From the NCBI GenBank assembly GCA_022769125.1, contig JALEKN010000029.1, positions 1 to 64,000 of the forward strand: a DNA stretch of 64,000 bases, in the 5' to 3' direction. Origin of the DNA: Agathobacter sp. Its GTDB lineage: Bacteria > Bacillota > Clostridia > Lachnospirales > Lachnospiraceae. The notes under the pieces were generated by a model. The model made no database searches. It saw only the letters and a program-made list of their open reading frames with translations, and was not told where the DNA came from. Below, piece by piece: positions 35,827 to 44,760 of the stretch; positions within the stretch are counted from its first letter, which is position 1, and each line of letters begins with the position of its first letter. The position numbers were made by a program, and so were the translations under genes.

Positions 35827-36576
35827 TTATGCTGTTGTTCTTTGTCTCAATTCGTCCGCAAGCATCTGTCCGATCACCTTCTGACAGTATGCTCCCGGAT
35901 GTTTCTTATCCTCCGGGCTTAATTCATTCAGCAGGATCGGTGCCCCATAAGTTATGGTAACCTTCTGCTTGTGAACCCACGGCAAGTGGTTTTCAAAGAT
36001 CTCGTCTGTGCCAATGATCGCCATCGGGATGATCTTGCAGCCGGTACGCTGTGCGATCTTAAAGCTTCCATCCTTAAACGGAAGTAAAGATTCCGGATGC
36101 TCTCGATCCTTGTTGCGCGTTCCCTCCGGGAAGATACAGATAGATATACCGGACTTGACGTACTCGATTGCCTGCAGGATCACGCCTAGGCTCTGCTTAA
36201 TATCCGAGCGGTCTATGAACAGACAGTTGATCCGCTTCATAAACATTGGAAGAATCGGAACCTTTTTGAGGCTGTCCTTCGCAATATATCCGGTCAATCC
36301 CGGACATAAGGAATAAGTCGTGACTGCATCAAAAATGCCTCTGTGGTTACCAATATAGAGTACGGCTTCATCCTTCGGTACGTTCTCAAAGCCTTTTACC
36401 TCAAGCTTCGTACCGGATATCCACATCACGCAGCGGAATGCCCACTGCACAAACCGCAGGGTCATAAAATCCGCATGTTTCTTGTTGAATTTACCAATGA
36501 TCCACTCCACTCCCAGAACAATTGATCCGAGAATGAGATAGAAAAATACAAATATCACTGCAAGTATCGAGCGCAT
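35827..36576 (-). CDS. plsC: 1-acyl-sn-glycerol-3-phosphate acyltransferase
   Basis: 249 residues. Acylates lysophosphatidic acid to phosphatidic acid in membrane lipid synthesis. An N-terminal membrane segment (about 3-23) is followed by the catalytic NHX4D motif in YIGNHRGIFDA and the substrate-binding FPEGTRNKD. GSFKIAQRTGCKIIPMAIIG is also typical. AGGAGG precedes the ATG. The gene follows the second chemoreceptor by 33 bp with no terminator visible between them, so it may be read through from the starch operon. Confidence 0.93.
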   Translation of the reverse strand: MRSILAVIFVFFYLILGSIVLGVEWIIGKFNKKHADFMTLRFVQWAFRCVMWISGTKLEVKGFENVPKDEAVLYIGNHRGIFDAVTTYSLCPGLTGYIAKDSLKKVPILPMFMKRINCLFIDRSDIKQSLGVILQAIEYVKSGISICIFPEGTRNKDREHPESLLPFKDGSFKIAQRTGCKIIPMAIIGTDEIFENHLPWVHKQKVTITYGAPILLNELSPEDKKHPGAYCQKVIGQMLADELRQRTTA

Positions 36577-36609
36577 TGCGATACCTCCTGTCAGATATAG
36601 AATTGCCGG

Positions 36610-38799
36610 CTATACCTGGAATGTTCCAAGAATCTCAACCAATCGGTCAGAACGGCTCTGCAGTCTTGTAGCTGCCTCCTCAAGATCTTTGGTTACGTTA
36701 AGCTGGGTTCCTGCCGTATCATGTACAGAGGACGAGCATGCCGCGGTCTCCGCAGAAACAGTGGAAATGCTCTCGATTGCCTGCAGAGTCTCGTTGCGGG
36801 ATGTATTCATTTCCTCCACAGTGCTGCTGATCGTTCCGAGTGCCTGCAGCAGGGAAGCAACCTGCTGATTGATCAGCTTGAAGGAATCCGAGGTATCCTC
36901 AACTGCACCTGTCTGGGATGCAACGATGTTCTTCGCCTGTCTTGCAATGTCTGCAACTTCCTTTGTCTTGCCTGCGATCTCCGTAACAATCGTAGAGATC
37001 TTGCCTGCCGAAGTCTGGCATTGATCGGATAGCTTACGGATTTCCTCCGCTACAACGGAGAATCCTCTTCCCGCCTCGCCAGCTCTTGCCGCCTCGATAG
37101 ACGCATTCAAAGATAGCAGATTTGTCTGTTCTGCAATATCGTTGATTTCTTTGATGATCTTGTTGATGGTATTTGATTTCTCTTCAAGTTCTTCGATCGC
37201 GTCAATCACATTCTGCGTGATCGCAGTTGTGGAGTTCGCACTCTCTGTCAGTTCCTGAACAGCTGACATTCCCTGCGTGATTGTTTCCCCTGCGGATGCA
37301 GAGAGCTTTCCGATCTCATCCGCGTTGACGCTCACATCGCTGATCTTGCCTGAAAGTGAATCCATCTGGTTCAGGCAATCCTCAGAGCCCGTATCAAGCT
37401 TATTCACACCAACTTCCAATTCGGATACCACATTCTGGATATCACTGGATGTCTCCATAAAGGTTCCTGAAACCTGATTTACATAGGAAGCAGCCTCATT
37501 GAGCTGTCCGCTTACTTCGTTTACATGTACGATCAATTCCTTAACGTGGTCAACCGTCTCATTGACACCGTCACACAGCAAACCAAATTCGTCCTTGCGC
37601 TTTCCCGTCAGATGAACCGTAAGATTTCCCTTGGAAACCTTGCGCAGCTGCCGGAGAATATATTGGATCGTTCCTGACATGCTACGTGCGATCACGGTGC
37701 CGAGGAGCATTGCGATCAGTGCTACAACAACGGAAAGAATAATGGAAATCTTTTTAATGAATGCCGTCTGTGCCAGAAGAGTAGCTTCCGGAACCAAAGT
37801 GCACACCATAATATTTCCAAAGTCAAGCTTACTGTAAACAAACTGATATAAGGTGCCGTTAATCGTGACTTCATCGCTTCCGCTGTTCTCGACTGATTCC
37901 AGCGCTGCGGCATAAACGTCTGTTCCATATACAAGCGGCGTATCAAAGGCAAGATCCGCATTGGAATAGAATTCTTCTCCGTCAGCGGTAACCATGACCA
38001 CATATCCACCCTCACCCGGATCAATAGACTGCATTGCATCCCTGACAAATCCGGAATCCAGATTGATAATCATGATTGCTTTAAGATTATTGCTCAGTTT
38101 CTTTACAAGGCGGAGCGCATAGCTGCCTGTATCCATGCCTACTGCCTCATCCGTTTCACTGCTCACGCCAAAGTAATGCCACTCATGCTCATCATCAATT
38201 ACGGTTTTTCCCTGTTCCGTTGCAATATAGTTCGAATACGCATCCGCATCCATCTTGGTCGAGTTACTCTTTATTGTCTTTCCTTCGTCAGCTAAGAAGA
38301 AAACAGAACGAAGCCTTGAATCCAGCGTGATCTTATTCTGGATGTCTCTTGTGTAACTTACGTTCGTTGTCACATCCTTGTTCGGATCAGCAGCTTTGCT
38401 GAAATATGCATTCAGTGAATCATCTATCAGATATGACTTGAAATCGGATTTCTCGCTGTTTACAGCAAGATTCATATAAAGCTCAAGCATATTGGTACTC
38501 TGCTGGGTAGATTCCTTGTAGCTTTGCACAATCGCATTGGACGCAACTTTATAAGAAACCGTTCCGAGAACAACAATACCGATGACCGGGACTAAAAATG
38601 CGGTGATCAGCCGGAACTGGATGCTCCGGAAAAATTTAACCTCTTTTTTCTCCGTCTTTTCCTGCTTCTGCGGCTTCTCCTTTTTCGAAAGCTTTTCCTT
38701 CTTTGGAGCCTTCTCCTTCTTCGGCATCTTTTCCTTTTTCAACAATGGTTCTCTCTTCTGTGTCTTTTCTGCTTTTAGTTCTTTGCCCCTCTTCGCCAT
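36610..38799 (-). CDS. Methyl-accepting chemotaxis protein with Lys/Glu repeat head
   Basis: 729 residues. The cytoplasmic head (about 1-55) consists of six-residue KKEK-type repeats ([24 protein letters not shown]). Then come a membrane segment (about 65-85), a large extracytoplasmic dCache-like sensing domain (about 90-350), a second membrane segment (about 355-375), HAMP and the methyl-accepting coiled coil. The signalling tip reads [20 protein letters not shown] then [14 protein letters not shown]. It starts 18 bp after the alpha-amylase stop with GGGGG in front, so it is likely co-transcribed with that gene. A starch- or sugar-related ligand is possible. Confidence 0.92.
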   Translation of the reverse strand: MAKRGKELKAEKTQKREPLLKKEKMPKKEKAPKKEKLSKKEKPQKQEKTEKKEVKFFRSIQFRLITAFLVPVIGIVVLGTVSYKVASNAIVQSYKESTQQSTNMLELYMNLAVNSEKSDFKSYLIDDSLNAYFSKAADPNKDVTTNVSYTRDIQNKITLDSRLRSVFFLADEGKTIKSNSTKMDADAYSNYIATEQGKTVIDDEHEWHYFGVSSETDEAVGMDTGSYALRLVKKLSNNLKAIMIINLDSGFVRDAMQSIDPGEGGYVVMVTADGEEFYSNADLAFDTPLVYGTDVYAAALESVENSGSDEVTINGTLYQFVYSKLDFGNIMVCTLVPEATLLAQTAFIKKISIILSVVVALIAMLLGTVIARSMSGTIQYILRQLRKVSKGNLTVHLTGKRKDEFGLLCDGVNETVDHVKELIVHVNEVSGQLNEAASYVNQVSGTFMETSSDIQNVVSELEVGVNKLDTGSEDCLNQMDSLSGKISDVSVNADEIGKLSASAGETITQGMSAVQELTESANSTTAITQNVIDAIEELEEKSNTINKIIKEINDIAEQTNLLSLNASIEAARAGEAGRGFSVVAEEIRKLSDQCQTSAGKISTIVTEIAGKTKEVADIARQAKNIVASQTGAVEDTSDSFKLINQQVASLLQALGTISSTVEEMNTSRNETLQAIESISTVSAETAACSSSVHDTAGTQLNVTKDLEEAATRLQSRSDRLVEILGTFQV

Positions 38800-38817
38800 T
38801 GTGCCTTATCCCCCTTG

Positions 38818-40503
38818 CTATTTTAAAATACAGATGGAACCAGCCGGCATCTCCAATGTATTGCCGTCCAATGTCACCTCAGCTCCGGTTACCGACATAT
38901 ATCCCCGAATATTCATGCCTGCAAGATCCGTGTCTGTCAGATCGACCGTTACAGCATCTTCAAGAGATGTATTATACACGATTCCGATTGTGCTTCCATC
39001 ATATGTTTTTGTAATCGCAGCCTGACTGCTATTACATAATGAACTGACTTTCTCGATCGTGCCTCTTGCAATCTCCGGGTTCTCATTGCGGATGCGTAGC
39101 CCTCTCTTGTAGAAGTTCAAAAGAGAAGTTGCATCCTGTTCCTGTTCGTCCACGCCTTTGCTCACGGACTGGAAGCTCTTGTCTGACCCCTGTGGTCCGG
39201 CTGTCATTCCGGTATCATCCGTCAAGGACCATACCATAGGAAGACGCTTATTCTCATCCTTCTGTCCGGTGCTCTGCATGCCAATCTCTTCCCCATAATA
39301 TACAAATGGGTTGCCACTCATTGTAAGAAGCAGACCTGCTGCCAGCTTAAGTTTGCTGTTGTCCCCCGGCAGGCTGTTTGCCACACGCACCTGATCGTGA
39401 TTGCTTAAAAATGGTGCGTCAATGTAATCCGGGTTCTTCTGTGAATATGTATTTTGATAACTGATCATCGCATCCACAAATTTGGATGCGTTCTTTCCGC
39501 TTCTTGCAGCTTTAATGATCGGTCCCTCTGCTCCGCATGCTGCAAAATTGAACATACTTGGCGTCAGACTGCCATAGTAATCTGCAATCGTCGTCTGCGC
39601 TGCCCATACCTCGGAAACCATATAAAAGTCCGGGTTCTTCGTCAGGCAGTAATTATAGAACCAATTCAGGACTTCATTGTTGAAGTCCGTATCATCCTCC
39701 TCATAGTGGAGGGCTGCATCCATACGGAATCCGTCAACGCCAAGACCAATCCAGAAATCAGCAATCTTCTCAAACTCGGCGCGAAGTGCCTCACTCTCCA
39801 GATTCAGATCCGGCATAATATAATCAAACTGTCCCTCATAGTACCAGTCTGTACCCGATACCTGCCGGTAGCCGTCCATTCCCACTTTTGAGAAATGATA
39901 ATAATCAACATACGGACATACAGATGCGTCCGGTTCTTCATCCTCTCCGAGCGTCTTTAAATAAGAGCACGCCTCTAGAAACCATGGGTTCTGTGAAGAT
40001 GAATGATTCATTACAAAGTCTATTATAACACGAATTCCTCTGTTGTGGGCTTCATTTATCAAATTTTTAAAATCATCGATCGTCCCATATTGTGGGTCGG
40101 TATCGCAATAGTCTACAACGTCATATTTATGATAGGTAGTAGACGGCATAATCGGCATGAGCCATATTCCATTAAAACCCATATCCTTGATATAGTCAAG
40201 CTTTTCCGTCACTCCGTTAAAATCGCCGATTCCATCTCCGTCGCTGTCGCAGAAAGAATATACAAAAATCTCATAGTAGTTGCGATAGTTGTCATCGATA
40301 ATGTTTAATTCCTGCTCATACTGATAGCCGTCCGTTGCGGTTGTCTGCTCTGTATCCTCTGTCACCTGTGAGCTTTCGGTTGTCTGCTCACTTTCTGACT
40401 GCGGTGTGCCATTACCCGGCGCATTCTGCCCATTGCCGCATCCACCGAGCAATGATGCAACAAGTCCTATAATCAAAATACTGCTTAAAAATTTCTTCTT
40501 CAT
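38818..40503 (-). CDS. Lipoprotein alpha-amylase (GH13)
   Basis: 561 residues from the ATG at 40503 (MKKKFLSS), which has GGAGAAG upstream. The signal peptide ends in lipobox LLGGCG, so the enzyme is tethered outside the membrane. After a Thr/Ser/Glu-rich linker (about 25-60) comes the GH13 barrel. DFVMNHSS, the nucleophile region GFRMDAAL, the acid/base MVSEVWAA and the transition-state Asp in SNHDQVR form the four conserved regions. A C-terminal beta domain (about 470-561) follows. It cuts starch or maltodextrin at the surface. A terminator-like hairpin separates it from malG. Confidence 0.93.
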   Translation of the reverse strand: MKKKFLSSILIIGLVASLLGGCGNGQNAPGNGTPQSESEQTTESSQVTEDTEQTTATDGYQYEQELNIIDDNYRNYYEIFVYSFCDSDGDGIGDFNGVTEKLDYIKDMGFNGIWLMPIMPSTTYHKYDVVDYCDTDPQYGTIDDFKNLINEAHNRGIRVIIDFVMNHSSSQNPWFLEACSYLKTLGEDEEPDASVCPYVDYYHFSKVGMDGYRQVSGTDWYYEGQFDYIMPDLNLESEALRAEFEKIADFWIGLGVDGFRMDAALHYEEDDTDFNNEVLNWFYNYCLTKNPDFYMVSEVWAAQTTIADYYGSLTPSMFNFAACGAEGPIIKAARSGKNASKFVDAMISYQNTYSQKNPDYIDAPFLSNHDQVRVANSLPGDNSKLKLAAGLLLTMSGNPFVYYGEEIGMQSTGQKDENKRLPMVWSLTDDTGMTAGPQGSDKSFQSVSKGVDEQEQDATSLLNFYKRGLRIRNENPEIARGTIEKVSSLCNSSQAAITKTYDGSTIGIVYNTSLEDAVTVDLTDTDLAGMNIRGYMSVTGAEVTLDGNTLEMPAGSICILK

Positions 40504-40522
40504 ATTGTCTTCTCCATAAAGC

Positions 40523-40553
40523 CAAAAATCGGCAGCCAATTCTGACTGCCGAT
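40523..40553 (-). terminator. Attenuator-like terminator between malG and the amylase gene
   Basis: Minus strand ATCGGCAG/CTGCCGAT (8-bp stem, 40528-40553) followed by TTTTT, lying between the malG stop and the amylase start. It may reduce read-through from the transport genes. Confidence 0.7.
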
Positions 40554-40566
40554 CCATGTTCTGTGA

Positions 40567-41451
40567 TTAGCCTTTTACAGCTCCTCCGGTTACACCTTCT
40601 ACATAGTACTTCTGCAAGCACATGAAAAGAATGGTTACAGGAATTGCAACAAGTACACCGCCTGCACAGAAGTGCGTGTAGTTTGCAGCAAGACTGGAAG
40701 CTGTTCCAATCATGTTCTGTAAACCAACGGCAACGTTCATTCCGTCTCCGGTGTTGTGCGCAATGTAGTTTGCAAACATGAAGTCTCCCCATGGTGCCAT
40801 AAAAGCGGTAAGCACGGTATAAATGATAATCGGCTTTGCCATCGGAAGTGTAATCTTAAAGAGAACCTGTGCTCTCGTAGCTCCATCAACGCGGGCTGCC
40901 TCATCCAGAGACTTCGGAATGGTATCGAAGAATCCCTTGGATACGTAATAACCCATTGCAGAGCTTGCGGTATATACGAGGATCAAGCCCGGTACAGATC
41001 CTGCTCCTGTAAGTCCGAAGCCTGTCAATACCTTGTACATGATGATCATTCCGAGGAATCCAGGGAACATTCCAAGTACAAGCATGAAGTTCATCAAAAA
41101 CTTACGTCCTGCAAATCTCATTCGGGAAAGCGTATAACTCATGCAAAGAACCATGATAGTCTGGATCACTGCAGTAAATACTGCAATGATAAAGGTATTT
41201 AAGTACCATCTCTTGAAGTTATACTGTGTATTGGTAAACAACCATTTGTAGTTATCCAATCCGAACTGTTTCGGGATAACGTAACCTACCTGCATCGTAG
41301 TCTCGCAACGGAAGGACTCCATAACGATGAGTATGAATGGGGTAAGCCAGATAATAGCCATAACGATCAGAACGACATATACGATGATATTGCTGGTCGT
41401 CTGCTTTGCTTTTAAGCTCTTGTATTTTTTATCGGAAGTTTTCTGACTCAT
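40567..41451 (-). CDS. malG: Maltodextrin ABC transporter permease, MalG type
   Basis: 294 residues with six predicted membrane segments. The EAA loop that docks the ATPase is visible as DEAARVDGATRAQVLFKITLPMAKPI (PKSLDEAARVDGA). Family MalG/ThuG of carbohydrate ABC importers. The start shares its first A with the malF stop (TAATG), so the two permeases are translationally coupled. The ATPase partner is not encoded in this window. Confidence 0.93.
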   Translation of the reverse strand: MSQKTSDKKYKSLKAKQTTSNIIVYVVLIVMAIIWLTPFILIVMESFRCETTMQVGYVIPKQFGLDNYKWLFTNTQYNFKRWYLNTFIIAVFTAVIQTIMVLCMSYTLSRMRFAGRKFLMNFMLVLGMFPGFLGMIIMYKVLTGFGLTGAGSVPGLILVYTASSAMGYYVSKGFFDTIPKSLDEAARVDGATRAQVLFKITLPMAKPIIIYTVLTAFMAPWGDFMFANYIAHNTGDGMNVAVGLQNMIGTASSLAANYTHFCAGGVLVAIPVTILFMCLQKYYVEGVTGGAVKG

Positions 41452-42971
41452 TACTGGAAATCCTCCTCATTCTTATTTGATGGCAATATGTTGTAAACAA
41501 TTACCGACAATGTAGCTACTACCACGAAGATCATGATTCCGACAACGGATGCCAGCTTGTAATTGCTTTCCGTTCCTGTCGTAATCTTGAACAACCATGT
41601 GATAAGCAAATCGACATCGGAAGCCGATCCACCGGAGGTTGTGAGTGCCGGGTTTGCTTTTGCATCTCCCGCAAGAAGGTAGATAACATTGAAGTTGTTG
41701 ATATTGCCGATAAAGCTTGTCAGCAGGTACGGTCCTGTTACAAATAACATATATGGAAGTGTTATCTTAAAGAACTGCTGTACTGCGTTCGCGCCATCGA
41801 TTCGTGCTGACTCGTACAGGTCATCCGGGATATTCATAAGAATACCGGTACACATAAGCATCAGGTACGGGATACCGATCCAGATGTTGATCAAAATAAC
41901 AAGGATCCGCGCCGACATCGCATTACCCCAGAAATCATACGGGGCAGCCAAAATTCCCACTTTCATCAAAAACGCATTGATAAGTCCGCTCTTTGCAAAA
42001 AGCTTAGACATATAAAGTAAGGAAATAAACTGTGGAACAGCAATTGTAAGTACGAAGATTCCACGCCATAACTTCTTGAACTTGATACCCTTCTTATTAA
42101 TAAGAAGTGCAACAATGATTCCAAGGAAGTAGTTGGAGAAGGTTGCAAAGAACGCCCACACAAGTGTCCATCCGAGGATGTGCTTGAATGCATATCCAAG
42201 GTTACCTTCACCGGTGTTGAACAGTTCTGCGAAGTTCTGCCAGCCCACCCAGGTAAACAGATTGCTGTAACCATCATGTGCTCCATCATAGCTTGTAAAA
42301 GCTACCGCAATCATGAATACGATTGGGAGGATGGTAAAGCACGTGATACCAACGATTGGAAGTGCAAGAAGCGTCTTGTAGAATTTACCATCTACCAGCT
42401 CATGCATGTCATCCTTAAACTTCGGGATCTTCCTGCCCTCCGCTTTTAATATGTCGTTCTCTCTGCTTCCCTTAATGTTCTTTCTCCAGACAAACAGGAA
42501 CAGGAAGATAAACAACAGTGACAGTCCACCATACAGAAGAATCTGGAATGAATCATCATAGTGAACGGTTGTATATGCATCTAAAACAGCGTCGTATACT
42601 TCAACAGCAGCAGCGTCGCCTAAATTATCCAATTTCGATAACCACTTTACACCTGTGGTAGCGGTATATCCAACAAATACCACCTCAAAAGCCAGATAGC
42701 AAAGTCCACGCACGATCTGACCACAGGTCAGGTTTCCAAAGCCCATAATGATATAAGAGAGCTTTGTTCTCCAGGAGCCCTTAACAAAATCCAAAACAAG
42801 GTTCTTGGCTCCGTTTCCAATTCCAAAAACAATTGATTTTACAATCGAAACGATTGCTTTTCCGATCCGGGCAAAAAATCCGCCGAATGCGCAAAAGAAT
42901 TTCTTAATATTATATACAATTCTCTGGCCTGTGCTCAGGCCCTGATAATCAAGATAAGAGAGTTCTTTCAT
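41451..42971 (-). CDS. malF: Maltodextrin ABC transporter permease, MalF type
   Basis: 506 residues from the ATG at 42971 (MKELSYLDY); a TTG eight codons upstream lacks a good binding site. Longer than most Gram-positive MalF proteins: the first ~160 residues hold extra amphipathic and membrane segments. The core has six membrane segments and the EAA loop YESARIDGANAVQQFFKITLPY. It forms the import channel with MalG. The leader between malE and malF contains a 10-bp hairpin. Confidence 0.92.
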   Translation of the reverse strand: MKELSYLDYQGLSTGQRIVYNIKKFFCAFGGFFARIGKAIVSIVKSIVFGIGNGAKNLVLDFVKGSWRTKLSYIIMGFGNLTCGQIVRGLCYLAFEVVFVGYTATTGVKWLSKLDNLGDAAAVEVYDAVLDAYTTVHYDDSFQILLYGGLSLLFIFLFLFVWRKNIKGSRENDILKAEGRKIPKFKDDMHELVDGKFYKTLLALPIVGITCFTILPIVFMIAVAFTSYDGAHDGYSNLFTWVGWQNFAELFNTGEGNLGYAFKHILGWTLVWAFFATFSNYFLGIIVALLINKKGIKFKKLWRGIFVLTIAVPQFISLLYMSKLFAKSGLINAFLMKVGILAAPYDFWGNAMSARILVILINIWIGIPYLMLMCTGILMNIPDDLYESARIDGANAVQQFFKITLPYMLFVTGPYLLTSFIGNINNFNVIYLLAGDAKANPALTTSGGSASDVDLLITWLFKITTGTESNYKLASVVGIMIFVVVATLSVIVYNILPSNKNEEDFQ

Positions 42972-43000
42972 AGTATTACCCTTTTTAATTTTCAACAGGA

Positions 43001-43028
43001 GCTACCCCGGAATATTTTCCGGAATAGC
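43001..43028 (-). promoter_or_regulatory. Intercistronic hairpin between malE and malF
   Basis: GCTATTCCGG pairs with CCGGGGTAGC (10 bp with two G-U pairs) around an 8-nt loop. No T-run follows, so it is more likely an mRNA 3'-stabilising or processing element than a terminator. Confidence 0.5.
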
Positions 43029-43067
43029 CCCGATATTGATGACCTTTGTTTTCAGTTCCGAGTCGGA

Positions 43068-44687
43068 CTACTGTGCCTCTACTGTAAGAGTAGCGTTTGT
43101 TCCGTCGTATACTAAGGTTACAAGATATGTTCCGTCAGCATCGATTACAACGTTGTCGCCACCAGCAACTCCGTCAGCACCGAAGTTAACATCCCAGCTA
43201 AGTCCCTGACGAACCTTGAACTCATCTCCAGCCTTGAAATCAACTGTAGCAGTCCATGTTCCAGCCGGATCCTCAGTCATAGCTACATCAGTATCCCAGT
43301 TGTATCCACCGAAGGAACCGATCAGAGTAAATGCGTTCATAGTAGCCTCATCCATTGTGAACAGTCCATCGATAGAAGCCTTGTAAGAATCAAGACCAGC
43401 CTGAAGCTCTTCATCAGTTGTAGAATCTTCTGCTACGTTACCAAGTAACTTAGCGATATCCCACCAAGATCCGTGTATCTGTCCCTGTGGAGTAGCGAAC
43501 TCGTTCTGTGCTGCAAGTGCTGCAAGTGCCGGGTCAGCCTGTACTTCGTCAGACTGCTGAGCCTCAAGGTTAGATGGGCCCCATCCAACAAGCTCATATC
43601 TCTGAAGCTGGCACTCTGCGCTTGTAAGGTACTGAGCTAACTTGTGAAGAACTGCTGACTTAACAGCGTCATCCTGTGGCTTAACACCCATAAGCTTGCA
43701 TCCTGAGTAAGATCCCATATGATAGGTTGTTCCATCAACAGTGAAAGAAGGAAGGTCTGTTACAGCGTAGTTGTCACCAAGTGCTTCCTTAGCTGCGTTA
43801 ACTCCCCATGTACCAGTTACAACTACACCAGCTGGAACTGCTGCTGCGAACTGAGCTGCATCTGAAGAAGATACATACATGTCAGACTTAACCATCTGCT
43901 GCATTCCCTTTAATGCGATAAGACCGTTTGCTGAATCGAAATCATCATCAACTGATGTAAATGTTCCGTCCTCAGCCATTGTCCAATCAGAGTGGCATCC
44001 TGTTGCGAAGAAGAAAGAAGCAACATACCAAGCAGAGGTATCTGTTTCCATACAAATTGTTCTTCCAGCTGCTTCACAATCTGCAACGATTGCTGCAAGA
44101 TCATCAAGGCTGCTCTCCTGAACTACGCTCTTGTCGTAGAACATGAAGTAACCATTGTCAGAAGTAAGTGGATAGCAGTAAATGTCAGAACCAACAGTTG
44201 CTGCCTTTAAAGAAGTTGCATCGTTAGACTCGGTAACGATTGATGCTGCGTTTGTTCCAAGCTTTGTAAGTGCGCCAGCTTCAACAAGTCTGATCAACTG
44301 ATCCTGTGCGAAGCAGAAAAGGTCTGCACCACTTGCAACGTCTGTGATCATGTTAGATGCTGAGTTAGACTCGGTAACACCTTCAACAGTTGCGTTGATA
44401 ACGATTCCAGGGTTAGCTTCCTCAAATGCATCGATCTGCTGCTCTGTTAACTGAGCAACACCTTCAGACTCAGATACCCATACGGTAACATCATATGTTC
44501 CGGAAAGATCTGCCTCAGTAGCTGTTGGAGCCTCTGCGTCTGTGCTGTTGTCTGCAGGAGCATCGGTGCTTGCGCCGCTGTTATCTGCAGGAGTGTCATT
44601 GTTTGTTGTGCCGTTGTCAGAACCACAAGCTACCATAGATACGGTCATGGTTGCAACGAGCAAAGCTGATAATACTTTCTTTTTCAT
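43068..44687 (-). CDS. malE: Maltodextrin-binding lipoprotein with SusE/F-like C-terminal domain
   Basis: 539 residues. The signal peptide ends in lipobox VSMVAC (Cys21), followed by a Thr/Asp/Asn-rich linker and a family-1 extracellular binding domain (about 60-430: TYDVTVWVSESEGVAQLTEQ, PAGVVVTGTWG). The last ~95 residues (TLIGSFGGYNWDTDVAMT, GDEFKVRQGLSWDVNFGA, ADGTYLVTLVYD) resemble the starch-binding SusE/SusF domain of Bacteroides. This would give a binding protein with an added carbohydrate-binding module. GGAGAGG precedes the ATG. Encoded between malQ and malF. Confidence 0.9.
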   Translation of the reverse strand: MKKKVLSALLVATMTVSMVACGSDNGTTNNDTPADNSGASTDAPADNSTDAEAPTATEADLSGTYDVTVWVSESEGVAQLTEQQIDAFEEANPGIVINATVEGVTESNSASNMITDVASGADLFCFAQDQLIRLVEAGALTKLGTNAASIVTESNDATSLKAATVGSDIYCYPLTSDNGYFMFYDKSVVQESSLDDLAAIVADCEAAGRTICMETDTSAWYVASFFFATGCHSDWTMAEDGTFTSVDDDFDSANGLIALKGMQQMVKSDMYVSSSDAAQFAAAVPAGVVVTGTWGVNAAKEALGDNYAVTDLPSFTVDGTTYHMGSYSGCKLMGVKPQDDAVKSAVLHKLAQYLTSAECQLQRYELVGWGPSNLEAQQSDEVQADPALAALAAQNEFATPQGQIHGSWWDIAKLLGNVAEDSTTDEELQAGLDSYKASIDGLFTMDEATMNAFTLIGSFGGYNWDTDVAMTEDPAGTWTATVDFKAGDEFKVRQGLSWDVNFGADGVAGGDNVVIDADGTYLVTLVYDGTNATLTVEAQ

Positions 44688-44729
44688 CGTTTTCCTCTCC
44701 TTTTGATAATAAAAAGTATTTTATATAAA

Positions 44730-44742
44730 ATGCACTATGCAT
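44730..44742. promoter_or_regulatory. Small palindrome between malQ and malE
   Basis: ATGCA-CTA-TGCAT in the 73-bp gap between the two genes, beside an AT-rich stretch. It may be part of an operator or promoter of malE; evidence is limited to symmetry. Confidence 0.3.
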
Positions 44743-44760
44743 CCTATACCATAATGTGTG

